A stretch of 64,000 nucleotides of DNA, from positions 434,001-498,000 of the forward strand of contig JANUWI010000004.1 of assembly GCA_025504975.1 (NCBI GenBank). The letters are read 5' to 3'. Within the stretch, counting starts at the first letter, position 1, and each line of letters begins with the position of its first letter. The notes under the pieces are model-generated. The model saw nothing but the letters and a program-made list of their open reading frames with translations, was not told where the DNA came from and ran no database searches. Of the stretch, positions 21,727 to 31,345 are shown one piece after another. The stretch comes from Plenodomus lindquistii (taxonomy: Eukaryota > Ascomycota > Dothideomycetes > Pleosporales > Leptosphaeriaceae). The translations under genes were made by a program, and so were the position numbers.

Positions 21727-23496
21727 ATGTTTGCGGTACCGGGATGGAATGTCTCTGCGCCCATCAAGGCGCAGACTGAAACGCCCAAGCCAAAAGACCC
21801 AAACAAGCTGGGTAAGAAGGCAATGAAGAGGAAAGAAAAGCAAGAAGTCAAGGTCAATACGGAGAACATTGGAGAGTACTGGGACAAGGCCATTGAGACT
21901 GTGAATTCCAAGCCAATTGAAGCGTCGAAGCCGACACCAAAGGTACAAGAAGCGCCAAAGACTGCGACGAATGGCACGGCTACAACAGAGGCAGAGGCAG
22001 AGGCAGAGGTAGCGGGTGAAGGTACGGCTGAGAAGCGGGGCAAGAAGCGGAAGAGGGGAAAGGCTGGAGGGAGGAAGAACAAGGAGGAGGCCGCTGAAGG
22101 TGCAGCGAAGACCGAAACTGCTGAATCTATAGCACCTTCATCGACAGATACAACAAGCGCCGCCCAAGAAACCTCAGCCGAAAAGCCAGCAACCACAGAC
22201 CCCGACTCCAAACGCGAAAAGAAGAAGCGCAAGAAGGAGCGACAAGCCGCGGAGTCGGCCTCGAAGCCTGAAGCCACTCTCCCCGCTGCAGCCGTCGACC
22301 TCCTCCCCGAGCCCAAAGGCCTGACGCCGCTTCAAAAATCCATGCGCAGCAAACTCGCCTCTGCCCGCTTCCGCCACCTAAATGAATCGCTCTACACTAA
22401 GCCCTCCGCCGAATCACTCGACCTATTCAAACAAGACCCCTCCATGTTCGAAGACTACCACCGCGGCTTCCAACAGCAAGTCGAAGTCTGGCCCTCCAAC
22501 CCCGTCGACAGCTACGTTGCCAGTATTCTCGCACGAGGAAAGATTTCCACGCGCGATCCATGGAAAGCCGCACAGCGAGCAGCAAAAAAGGGCAAAGGCA
22601 TTGCGCCCACAGAAGAAGCACCCACATCTGCCGTCGTCCGCGCAACCGGCGACGCCAAACCCCTCCCCCGAAACATCAAAGGCCACTGTACCATTGCCGA
22701 TTTAGGCTGTGGAACCGCATCGCTCTCCTACCGCCTACAATCGCACCTCAAACCGCTCAACCTAACCTTCCACTCGTACGACCTGTCGAAACCGACCGGC
22801 CCTTCTGCAAATCTCGTCACAGTCGCCGACATCAGCGCGCTCCCGCTCCAAGACAACAGCGTCGACATTGCCATTTTCTGCCTCGCCCTCATGGGCACAA
22901 ATTGGCTCGACTTCATCGACGAGGCCTACCGCGTCCTCCGCTGGAAAGGCGAACTCTGGGTCAGCGAGATAAAATCGCGTTTCGGCCGCGTCGTCGACTC
23001 CAAAACCGGCAGTAAACAAACACACAAAGTTCCCATCAACAGCATCGGCAGCCTCAACAAAAAGGACGCAAAACCCCCCGCGAAGAAAAGTAAGAAGAAA
23101 GCAGACGATAAACCAGAGCCAGAGGGCCCGCAGGATAGCGATGACGAGGCTGAACTCGCAGTCGCTATAGATGGTCAGCCTACCGTCGATACCACGGATA
23201 TCTCAGCGTTCATCGAGGTCCTGCGCAAACGCGGGTTTGTCCTCGATGCGCTACCCGAGCGGCAGATGGAGGCTGTGGATCTGAGTAATAAAATGTTTGT
23301 CAAGATGCAGTTTGTCAAGGCTGCGCATCCGAGTGCGGGGAAGAATGCGAGGGAGGACCAGAAGAGTGGGGCTAAGCCGCAGGGACTTAAGATGGGTATC
23401 AAGGGGAAGAAGTTTAGTGCTGTTGGTGAGGAGGAGGGGAGGAAGAGTGATAGGGATGGGGAGGTGTTGAAGCCGTGTTTGTATAAGATTAGGTAG
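21727..23496 (+). CDS. RRP8: 25S rRNA adenine-N1 methyltransferase Rrp8
   Basis: Intronless, 589 aa. The C-terminal half is a Rossmann methyltransferase of the Rrp8 family: LTPLQKSMRSKLASARFRHL, then FHRGFQ-like HRGFQQQVEVWP, the SAM-binding ADLGCGTASLSYRL, VADISALPLQDNSVD, and FCLALMGTNWLDFIDEAYRV. Rrp8 makes m1A in helix 25.1 of 25S rRNA in the nucleolus. The N-terminal 200 residues are Lys/Glu/Ala-rich with several KKRK stretches, consistent with nucleolar localisation and RNA contact. A basic Lys-rich loop (AKKSKKKADD) splits the end of the catalytic domain. The start at 21727 gives the conserved-looking MFAVPGWNVSAP. Confidence 0.93.
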   Translation: MFAVPGWNVSAPIKAQTETPKPKDPNKLGKKAMKRKEKQEVKVNTENIGEYWDKAIETVNSKPIEASKPTPKVQEAPKTATNGTATTEAEAEAEVAGEGTAEKRGKKRKRGKAGGRKNKEEAAEGAAKTETAESIAPSSTDTTSAAQETSAEKPATTDPDSKREKKKRKKERQAAESASKPEATLPAAAVDLLPEPKGLTPLQKSMRSKLASARFRHLNESLYTKPSAESLDLFKQDPSMFEDYHRGFQQQVEVWPSNPVDSYVASILARGKISTRDPWKAAQRAAKKGKGIAPTEEAPTSAVVRATGDAKPLPRNIKGHCTIADLGCGTASLSYRLQSHLKPLNLTFHSYDLSKPTGPSANLVTVADISALPLQDNSVDIAIFCLALMGTNWLDFIDEAYRVLRWKGELWVSEIKSRFGRVVDSKTGSKQTHKVPINSIGSLNKKDAKPPAKKSKKKADDKPEPEGPQDSDDEAELAVAIDGQPTVDTTDISAFIEVLRKRGFVLDALPERQMEAVDLSNKMFVKMQFVKAAHPSAGKNAREDQKSGAKPQGLKMGIKGKKFSAVGEEEGRKSDRDGEVLKPCLYKIR

Positions 23497-23836
23497 ATGG
23501 TGGGGGTGTGAGCTGTCATTGGGTATGAGGACGTGGGAGATGGGGGAGTGAAGTTTGCAGGTCTTATTTTGTAACTTTGTGCCGCCTACTCTTATGAAGT
23601 CTGCCTTGGGATGCGGAAGCGGAGGTGGAATATGACAACTCCATCGTCCTGTACCCCTTTTTTCATGATGAAATGTCTTATGACGCTCTCTGTCTGCATC
23701 CCGCTCATTGCATGCCGTCGATTGTAAGTTCAGAACTTGGCGGTACCAGGACCCTGATTCTCAACACGTGACGCACGTGCATGACGCTCACTTGACAGGC
23801 TATGCCTAACTAATCCATCCTACCACGGCTTCCCTA
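23497..23836. other. convergent 3' intergenic region
   Basis: This 340 bp gap lies between the stop codons of RRP8 (plus) and DDI1 (minus). I see nothing beyond the expected 3' ends. Confidence 0.4.
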
Positions 23837-25288
23837 CTAAGAAAGATTCGCAAGCAAGCTTGCTGCGACATCTGGGTTACCGTCAGCCATGTCTAGCGCT
23901 TGGACCGCTTCAGCCGCAGTGACACGGAATAACGAGACGAGTTGCTGAATGAGTTCTTGTGGATATTTGGAGCTGGATGCAGCGGGCAATGGAGCGGCAG
24001 GCGCTGGAGCGGCAGGCGCAGCAGGTTGCGGTGCCGACGACGAGGCAGCAGCAGAAGGGCCAGACCCAGACCCAGAAGCAATCGAGGGTTCTGCAGCAGC
24101 AGTGGCGCCTTTGGGTCGTACAGCACCGGTCTTAGCGCCTATCTCCGTGCCATTGGGTCCTGCGACCGTGGGCTCGTTCATCTCGGCCTCTTCGAAGCTC
24201 CGTGGGATTTCTGATTCGTGGAGGAAGGGCACTTCCTGACCTTGGAAGCACAGTGCATTCTTCTCGAGGTCAATCTTGGCGCGGTATCGCTTGAGCATGT
24301 CGAGGCCGAAGAGGAGATCGACGTCCTTGCCCTCCATGACGGTGAAGGCACAGGGCATGACTGCGCCGCCTATCTTGATCTCGGCGTGGTGGACGCGGCC
24401 GAGGATGCGTGCTGTGCCGACTCCACGAGCCATGCCGGCGTATCGGACGTCCATGAGGCGCATGATGCCGCAGCGTTCGGCGCAGTCGGGGGACATGATG
24501 GTGGCCTGGGCGCCCGAGTCGACAAAGGCTTTGACGGGGACGCCGTTGACTTCGGTGTTGACGTAGAGCATGTGGACGCGGACGAAGACTGGCCATGTTA
24601 GTTGGTATGGGAGGAATGGGGCACGGGAGGGCAATGGCAGTACCCTCTGGATTCTCATCGTAGGCCTTTTGCAGGTTCTCGACGACGCGGTCTTGCCGGA
24701 TGAGGTCCTCGATCTTGCGCTGGGCCTCGACGTTGAAGGGGTCCTCGTTGAGCAGGGCAATCTGGTTCTGTCGCTCGCGCTCTGCGTCTTCCTGCTGGCG
24801 TTGGCGCATGGCAAACAGCTCTCGCCAGCGGGCGGGGTCGTGGATGGCAGCACCGAGCTCGGGGTCGCGGGTGCGGACGTCGTTCTGGGCGGCGGGGTTC
24901 ATAAGGAGATGCTGTCGCACACCCTCTGGATCAGGCTGCGCTGGCATGCGCGGGCCGCCGGTTCGAGGCGCGGGGGGGTTTCGGCGGATCATGACGGCCA
25001 GCATCTCGCCATCCCTTATTCCAGCGTCCTCTAGCGTCTGTGTCTCGTTGGCGACGGCCTGGCCGTTGAGGTAGATGCTCTGTGCGGCGGCGGGCAGGGC
25101 CGTGTCGGCCTCGATGAAGCCCTTGAGGTCCTTGACGGTGCTGCCGGGGGGCAGTTCGAGCGTCAGCAAGTCATTGTCCGCCTGGGTGCCGGGTGCGGTG
25201 ATGGAGATGGTGACGCGGGGCCTGGGAGCGCGGGTTAGCCGTGGGTTGCGAGACCGTCGCACAGCAACGGCGCGGGAGACTCTCACAT
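23837..25288 (-). CDS. DDI1: Ddi1 ubiquitin-receptor aspartyl protease (UBL-RVP-UBA), 3 exons
   Basis: Exons on the minus strand, 25288-25287, 25221-24644 and 24588-23837, give 443 aa. The domain order is complete: N-terminal ubiquitin-like domain (PRVTISITA through GEMLAVMIRR), a helical linker, the retropepsin-like fold with catalytic AFVDSGAQATIMS and DLLFGLDMLKRY, an Ala/Pro/Ser-rich linker, and a UBA domain (YPQELIQQLVSLF to ASLLANL). Ddi1 shuttles and cuts ubiquitinated proteins. Intron 2 (24589-24643) joins NPEV to FVRVHMLY in frame. Intron 1 (25222-25286, 65 nt, GTGAGA donor, CTAAC branch) splits the start codon, AT before it and G after it. In the unspliced strand the ATG is followed at once by TGA, and I find no other ATG upstream in about 150 nt. 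Confidence 0.9.
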
Positions 25289-26310
25289 GGGCGCGGTGGC
25301 GGCGTCCTTGCTGGGAGCCGCTGCAGGTGGCGCTGGATGCGGGCAACGGAGCGTGGCACCTGGGCGAGGTTGCAATGGCCGGCGGCGGGGTGGACGGGCA
25401 GTGTGGCGATGGACGGGTTGGACTGAGCTGGCGGGGTGCCGTGAAATGAATGCTTATAGACGCGGTTGGACCAGGGCGACGCACACGAGCGGCCGCTTGA
25501 GCCTGCTAGAAGACAATCGAAACGGCGGGGGCCCCTCTTTCTTGCAGTAACAGGCTTCAGCTTCCAACCGTCGCCGCTGTCGACTGTCAGTCACCTTGTC
25601 AGCCTCGGCCAGCAAGCAGCGCCTGGGGGGCAGCCTGCAGCACCATCATGTCGTGAGAGAGAGGGCTTACGGGGACCAGAAGCTCTGCCCTTTGCTACTG
25701 AAACAACCGTCGAGGCAGCCCTGCTCGCCGTACGCAAGGGCCTACCCAGATGCACGTAGGCGACATTGACATTGCGACGTCGACGCGACAAGCCCGTCCA
25801 AAACCAGCTTTAGGCTATACCTCCCAGGCTATAACCAAGCGCCGTCTCGTCTTGTCGTGAGCGTCCCTTCTGCAGAAAGGCTGACATGCACCTGCTGAGT
25901 ACACGACAGCAGCACCATGCTCATGTAATTCTCCCTGCATCATACAATCTCTGTTGCCCGTCACTATGGCTGGGCACGCGGGCCAATCGCATCAATTCAC
26001 CTCCAGAACATCAGCCCCTCTTAAACAGGCAATCTACAGTACCAAGGATGTGCAATCCTCCGACCATACATGGGATGGATCGTCTGGTGTACTCCCAGGT
26101 AGGTAAACATCAGACGACGGGAGCTGCCCGTACCTACCCCACTATGGCTGCAAGCGAAGCGAATCGCGGGGTTTCATCCGAAGGTCCTTCCTCGCGAGAA
26201 CCAGAAAACCACGGACCCCGCGGCTTCTTGCAGCCCAGGCTCGCTCTCTCCTGCCCCAAGCTTGCACCGTCGATCAAGACCTGTCGCGAACCACTGATCG
26301 CCCCGCCAAG
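25289..26310. promoter_or_regulatory. bidirectional promoter region of DDI1 and the acetyltransferase gene
   Basis: This 1.0 kb region lies between divergent starts. It holds the DDI1 5' UTR next to 25289 and the acetyltransferase promoter at the far side. I see no gene or named motif. Confidence 0.4.
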
Positions 26311-27538
26311 ATGCCACGGGACCTGCTAGCCGAACGGAAGACGCTGGACAGCATGAGTGAATTGTCCAGAGAGCCCGCCAACAGCCCGCCACCTGATAAT
26401 ACAAGTCTCGTACCACATCGCGAGTCAAACCTCATGAAGCAAGAACGCCTCAAACAGACGGGCATCCACCCTTTTGCCCAATTGCTCAACGTCGAAGACC
26501 TGGATGACTGTGACTGGCTTGAGCATGCCGCCTTTGATCCGATTGAAGCCGCCTCAAGGGAGAAGGTAGGACATGTCCATATTCCTTCACCTCTATATCA
26601 TCACCCTTTCATCTCATTTGTCTGAAACGTCGCATCTTGATCTCTCGTCACACCTTTGGGCATCGTCAGGCACCGCTTTTGCGCTCTTCTCCATCCCACT
26701 GTCACCAGCTTGTAGAGCACGACATGGTGCACACTGCGCACACACCACCGCATTTGGCATGTGGCCATCTGCTGCGCTGGCTATACTTCACCAATATCGT
26801 CACTTGTTGTAATCCCATATTCTCGTTGCCTGGTGGATACTACATCTTGTACCACTCCACTCATCACGATCTTTGGTGTAACACCCGCTCACACCCGCTC
26901 GCACGCCCCTCTCGGTCCAGCCCCCAAAAATCACCACCATCACCGTAGCCTCAGGTGACAGTCTTGACTCACCACTAACAACACTTCAGCTCGAATACCG
27001 CCTCTCAACATGCGGTGAACTCTGCTCTGGCCTCTTCACCTCTGCCTACCCCACCTCGAGCGGCCCCCTCGGCGCCCTCTTAAAAGCCCACCCCACATTC
27101 CCCTCTATCGACTCCTCAGACAGTGACCGGAAACGCATCCTTCTAGCCCACATCATCGCCACAAAGTCATCCTCCCCGCTCGTCACTGACGACGCAATGT
27201 CCTACCCCTCAGACTACAAGTCCAAGTACCAACTCACTCCCAAAACCGGCCACAACGAAGATGGCAAAACCATCTGCATACATAGCATGGCCGTACACCC
27301 GGATTTCCAGAAAAAGGGCCTCGGACAAGTGTTGCTAAAGGCTTATTTGCAGCGCATTAAGGATAGTGAGGTTGCCAAGAAGATTGCACTCATCTGTAGA
27401 GAGCGGTATGTGCCGTTTTATGAGAAGGTAGGGTTTAGGAATGTGGGGCCGAGTAGGGTGCAGTATGGAGGTGGGGGGTGGGTGGATATGGTATTGGATT
27501 TTGAAGAGGATTACCGGGATGAGTTTGGGAATTCGTAG
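26311..27538 (+). CDS. GNAT-family N-acetyltransferase (arylalkylamine/polyamine type), 2 exons
   Basis: Exons 26311-26565 and 26990-27538 give 267 aa. The acetyl-CoA site is seen as HSMAVHPDFQKKGLGQVLL (QxxGxG), followed by VPFYEKVGFRNVGPS, the usual end of the fold. The segment EKLEYRLSTCGELCSGLF spans the splice junction and is typical of fungal aralkylamine acetyltransferases such as yeast Paa1, which acetylates polyamines and arylalkylamines. The intron is 424 nt, several times longer than any other in this window, with a GTAGGA donor and an ACTAACAACACTTCAG end. The first exon could begin further upstream. Substrate is inferred from family only. Confidence 0.8.
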
Positions 27539-29042
27539 GGGGAGATGACGCTTCTGGGAGTGGGATGAGATGGGTGAAAAAGCGAGCCACGGTCATGTGG
27601 CGGGGTATGCATCTGCAGTGCTATTATGAGGGCGTAGCAGCTTTGTTGGTAAGATGTAGGTTTGAGGTTCTGTATTCAATAGTAGATGTCTGCGTGAGGT
27701 CTTCGCGGGACATTCGGTCAGGGTGCATGCTCGATTACTAGAACATCGTGCATACCTACGGTACGGGACTGTATATCAGGGTTTCTGGTCTTGATCCATG
27801 TCTCGACATGATTCACAAAGAAGCTCGTATCTAGTGAGTTAATGGACTCTAAGAACGCCACTTAGTACGTACAGCTACCATAAATTGTGAAAGAATAGAT
27901 AAAAGTCGCTTAAAGCTTAGCTATATGCTCTACAAGTAACTATAAGCTTGCTCTAGTAGTCTGCAGTCTACATGGCGTCTCCTTGCTACTCTATAGACTA
28001 AATATCTATGCTCTTGAGTCAAAATAGGGACTTGATCAATACGAGCTCCTCCGTTGCATGGAATCATCCCATGACGATTATATCATCTCAATTCACGCTG
28101 TCCAGAAAGTTGCCAAAACGCGATCGTCAACTACATATGCTCAAAATATCCAATGGCCTTACCTGGCCTTTATGCATGTATTGCAAACCAACTCTAAAGA
28201 TTGCGTGCTTGCTAGTTGCGACGATAGTGGTGCGACGGGTGGAGGTCGACAACAACCTTGCTACGGCAAATCCGGTTAGTGCCGAAAACCTAGACGCAAG
28301 CAACGCCGAGGATGTCCCATCACCAGATCTGAATGCATAGGAAAGGTTCGACCAGTGTCAATGCTACCATGTAGTATGCAACTATGGCTCTGACGTTCAT
28401 GCAAACATCGCTGAAATCCTGAGCAATTGCCCTTGCATTTAACGCATGACGCTGTAGGCCCTTCTGCTCTCCGATTACGCACAATTACTTAGCGTAAACG
28501 CAATGAGGCGCGTCGATGAGGTCTCGCACGATACTGACAGTTGCCAGAGAACGATATACTGACTCTAGCTCGAATCCCCCACAACACCCGACAACGACCT
28601 GTGCACAAGCAATACTCTGGGATCCAGGGTCTCGAAGTACACATCACGATCCAATCAGCCATGTGAACCTCCAGACTACAAACTCGGGACGTCCCTTTCA
28701 GGATGCATGGACCCACTGTTCCCTAAATTTCTACTGTTGGGCCACCGCGGGGACTACATCTTAGCAGCAACCACACAGATCACACTCTGCTCCGCTCTAG
28801 TCCATCATTCAAGGGCCTTTTAGTAATTTCGTCCCTGTAGTGGCCCTGGCTTGCGCACTCAACACAATGACGTGCTTTGAAGGCTCGTTTCATGGAGAAG
28901 AAAATTCTGATTGAACTGGAGAGAGTCCGAATGCGCTATTATTACTAAAACATAGAAAAGAGCCCCGCCAGGGTCTAACAACTTGTTACTATCTTCCCTG
29001 TGCAGTTTACTTCTTCTTCCCCGGATTCTTTTGTTGCCGACC
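27539..29042. other. intergenic region with a decayed MITE
   Basis: This 1.5 kb stretch contains a degenerate MITE copy (27815-28053, listed separately). A frame from 28058 reads about 70 codons and a few other short frames are open to its right, but none has a start, splice or family signature that I can support. The last 100 bp should carry the permease promoter. Confidence 0.4.
27815..28053 (-). mobile_element. degenerate MITE, copy 1 of the CGAAGGAGCTCG family
   Basis: The ends read CAAAGAAGCTCG on the left and CGAGCTCCTCCG on the right, an imperfect inverted pair matching the termini of the better copies near 61.7 and 49.7 kb. The interior is AT-rich and can be aligned by eye only in part, in reverse orientation (an ACTTGTAGAGCAT-like block and a GGTAGCT-like block). 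No open reading frame. This is the most diverged copy, so older. Confidence 0.6.
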
Positions 29043-30722
29043 ATGTTGAAGTACAACCAGGACGTGGAGAGTTCGCCACATCTCGACCACCACCATGTTT
29101 CGGATGACGAACCGATTCTTGAACCACAATTGGGTGTTGGTGGGCATGGAGCTACGCAGCGCCATTTGAAGAATTATCATGTTACTATGATTGGGTTTTG
29201 CTCTGGCATTGGCACAGGTCTTTTTATTGGGACGGGTGCGGCGTATGCCAATGCTGGACCGGCTGGGCTGTTGCTTGCTTATATCATCGTTGGAAGCGTA
29301 CTGTGGGCTGTGATGCAGAGTATTGCTGAGCTGGCTACAGTGGTAAGTAAATTCTGACATTGGCGCTCAGTTCATACTTACCATTTCATAGATCCCCACT
29401 GCTGGTTCATTTCCTCACTTTGCTAGCCGATTCATCGACCCAGCCGTCGGTTTCTCCTTGGCCATTAGTTATGGATACTGCTACACCATATCCATTGCTG
29501 CCGAATGTTCCGCATCAGCTATTCTCGTCGGATACTGGACCGACATGTCTCCCGCAATCGTCATCACGATCAGTCTGGTTCTCATTCTCGCAATTAACCT
29601 GACCAGTGTCCGTTGGTTCGGTGAATCCGAAGTTGTCGCTGGAGCCATCAAGATTGCTTGCTTCCTCGGTCTCATACTCGTATCCATTGTCATCACGTCT
29701 GGCGGTGCACCAAACAACGAAACCATTGGCTTCCGATACTGGAACAACCCAGGCGCATGGGTCGACTACAACGGCATCACCGGCTCGACAGGCCACTTCC
29801 TCGGCTTCCTCGCCGCCTTCGTCAACGCCTCCTTCTCCTTCATCGGTGTCGAAGTCGTCGTCATCACCGCAGCCGAGAGTATAAACCCTCACAACGCGAT
29901 TCCCAAGTCCGCCCGCCGCGTAACCTACCGCATCGCGCTCTTCTACGTCCTCGGCGCCCTACTGATCGGCCTGATTGTCGACCCCCGCGATCCAGGCCTC
30001 ATCTCTGGCACTGGAAACGCAAACTCCTCTCCCTGGGTCATCGCCATTAGACAAGCGCGCATCACCGCCCTCCCCTCCATCGTCAACGCATGTATCCTCA
30101 TCTCCGCGTGGTCCGCAGGAAACAGCTACTGCTGGGTCGGATCCCGCATCATAGTCGCCATGACCACTGACCGCCAACTCCCCCAGTTCTTTGGCCGCAC
30201 CTGGTCCAACGGCGTGCCGTATGTTGCAGTCATCACGGCCTGGCTTTTTGGCCCTCTCGCATATCTCAGTCTGGGTTCTGGGGGCGCGGCTCAGGCGTTT
30301 GGCTGGTTGATGAATTTGAGCACGGTTGCTGGACTGATTGCCTGGGCGACGTTGTGTTTTTGCTATATTCGCTTCTTTGCAGCGATGAAGGCGCAGGGTG
30401 TGAGTCGTGAGACATTACCCTGGGCTGGGCCCTTGCAGCCGTACACGGCGTGGTATGGATTCGTTGGTGCGACGATCATCACGCTGATTACTGGCTTTCC
30501 GGTGTTCTTGAAGGGAAACTGGAACACGCCGGATTTTGTGGCAAGTTATGTTGGTATTCCGATCTTTATCGTTCCGATTATTGTTTGGAAGTTGGTGAAG
30601 AAGACGAAGGTACGTTGTTGTTGTCCCCATGAGTCCAAAGGTTTCATGCTAATATCCAATAGTTTGCGCGCGCGAGTACTATTGATCTTTATTCCGGCCG
30701 CCTTCAGAAAGCCCAGATGTAG
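29043..30722 (+). CDS. amino-acid permease (yeast GAP/AAP family), 3 exons
   Basis: Exons 29043-29342, 29392-30609 and 30663-30722 give 525 aa. It starts with an acidic, His-containing cytosolic tail, then RHLKNYHVTMIGFCSGIGTG, the signature first helix of the fungal amino-acid permease family. Further matches are IPTAGSFPHFASRFIDPAVGF and the helix FSFIGVEVVVITAAES. Twelve membrane segments are plausible. It is a proton-coupled plasma-membrane importer of amino acids; specificity is not visible. The last intron (53 nt) leads to a 19-residue tail with STIDLYSGR, the usual C-terminal motif; reading through instead gives a wrong, Cys-rich ending. Confidence 0.88.
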
Positions 30723-30849
30723 CATAAATTGTTCCTTTGACTTGTGAATATCATCTAGGCTTGCTTCTTTCAGCAACTACACTTTGGTTTCTTCCACATG
30801 TTCCTTTTTCTTCACTAATATACACAAGATGCAGGGTCCGGACTTGACT

Positions 30850-31345
30850 CTGTCAAAACAGTCACAGACATCTACTCAGACATGCTTCACCACATGCAGG
30901 AGCCCTATCACCGCATTTACGCTGACGGCTATATGTAGTTCTCCTATCTCGTCCTCCGATTCAAGAGCGCGGTTCCTACTCTCGGTTTCCCGGGGTCGGC
31001 ACTTGGTGAAAGCGATTGGCTGTGCAAGTGGAACGGAAGCTGGCGAAGAATGCAGAGGAAGGCAATAAGAACTTGATCACAAGAGAGCAGGCACATAATC
31101 ACTTACATACGGACAGACTGCCCTTCGATTATCTCAGCAAGATGAATTGTATGCGTCAAGCCCGGAATACATAGGCATCTCACAATCCGATCGAATGACA
31201 AAGTGGAAACAGGCTAACATTTGAGGCATGGAGAGCCCTGTTGGGTAAGACGAAGATCTATCTATCTGGTCTTACTGAAGATCCATTTGAACGGCTGGAA
31301 GAGCCAGGCGAAAGGGCTATAGAAACTGACTCTTCCAAAGAACCG
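30850..31345 (+). pseudogene. possible decayed coding remnant, family unknown
   Basis: Downstream of the permease three frames in turn look protein-like but are broken. About 30855-31075 reads DMLHHMQEPYHRIYADGYM, then an in-frame TAG, then FSYLVLRFKSAVPTLGF. A shifted frame continues NLITREQAHNHLHTDRLP. A further frame near 31210-31370 reads LTFEAWRALLGKTKIYLSGL. I cannot name a family, and chance open frames are not excluded. If real, this is a gene with at least one stop and one frameshift. Confidence 0.25.
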
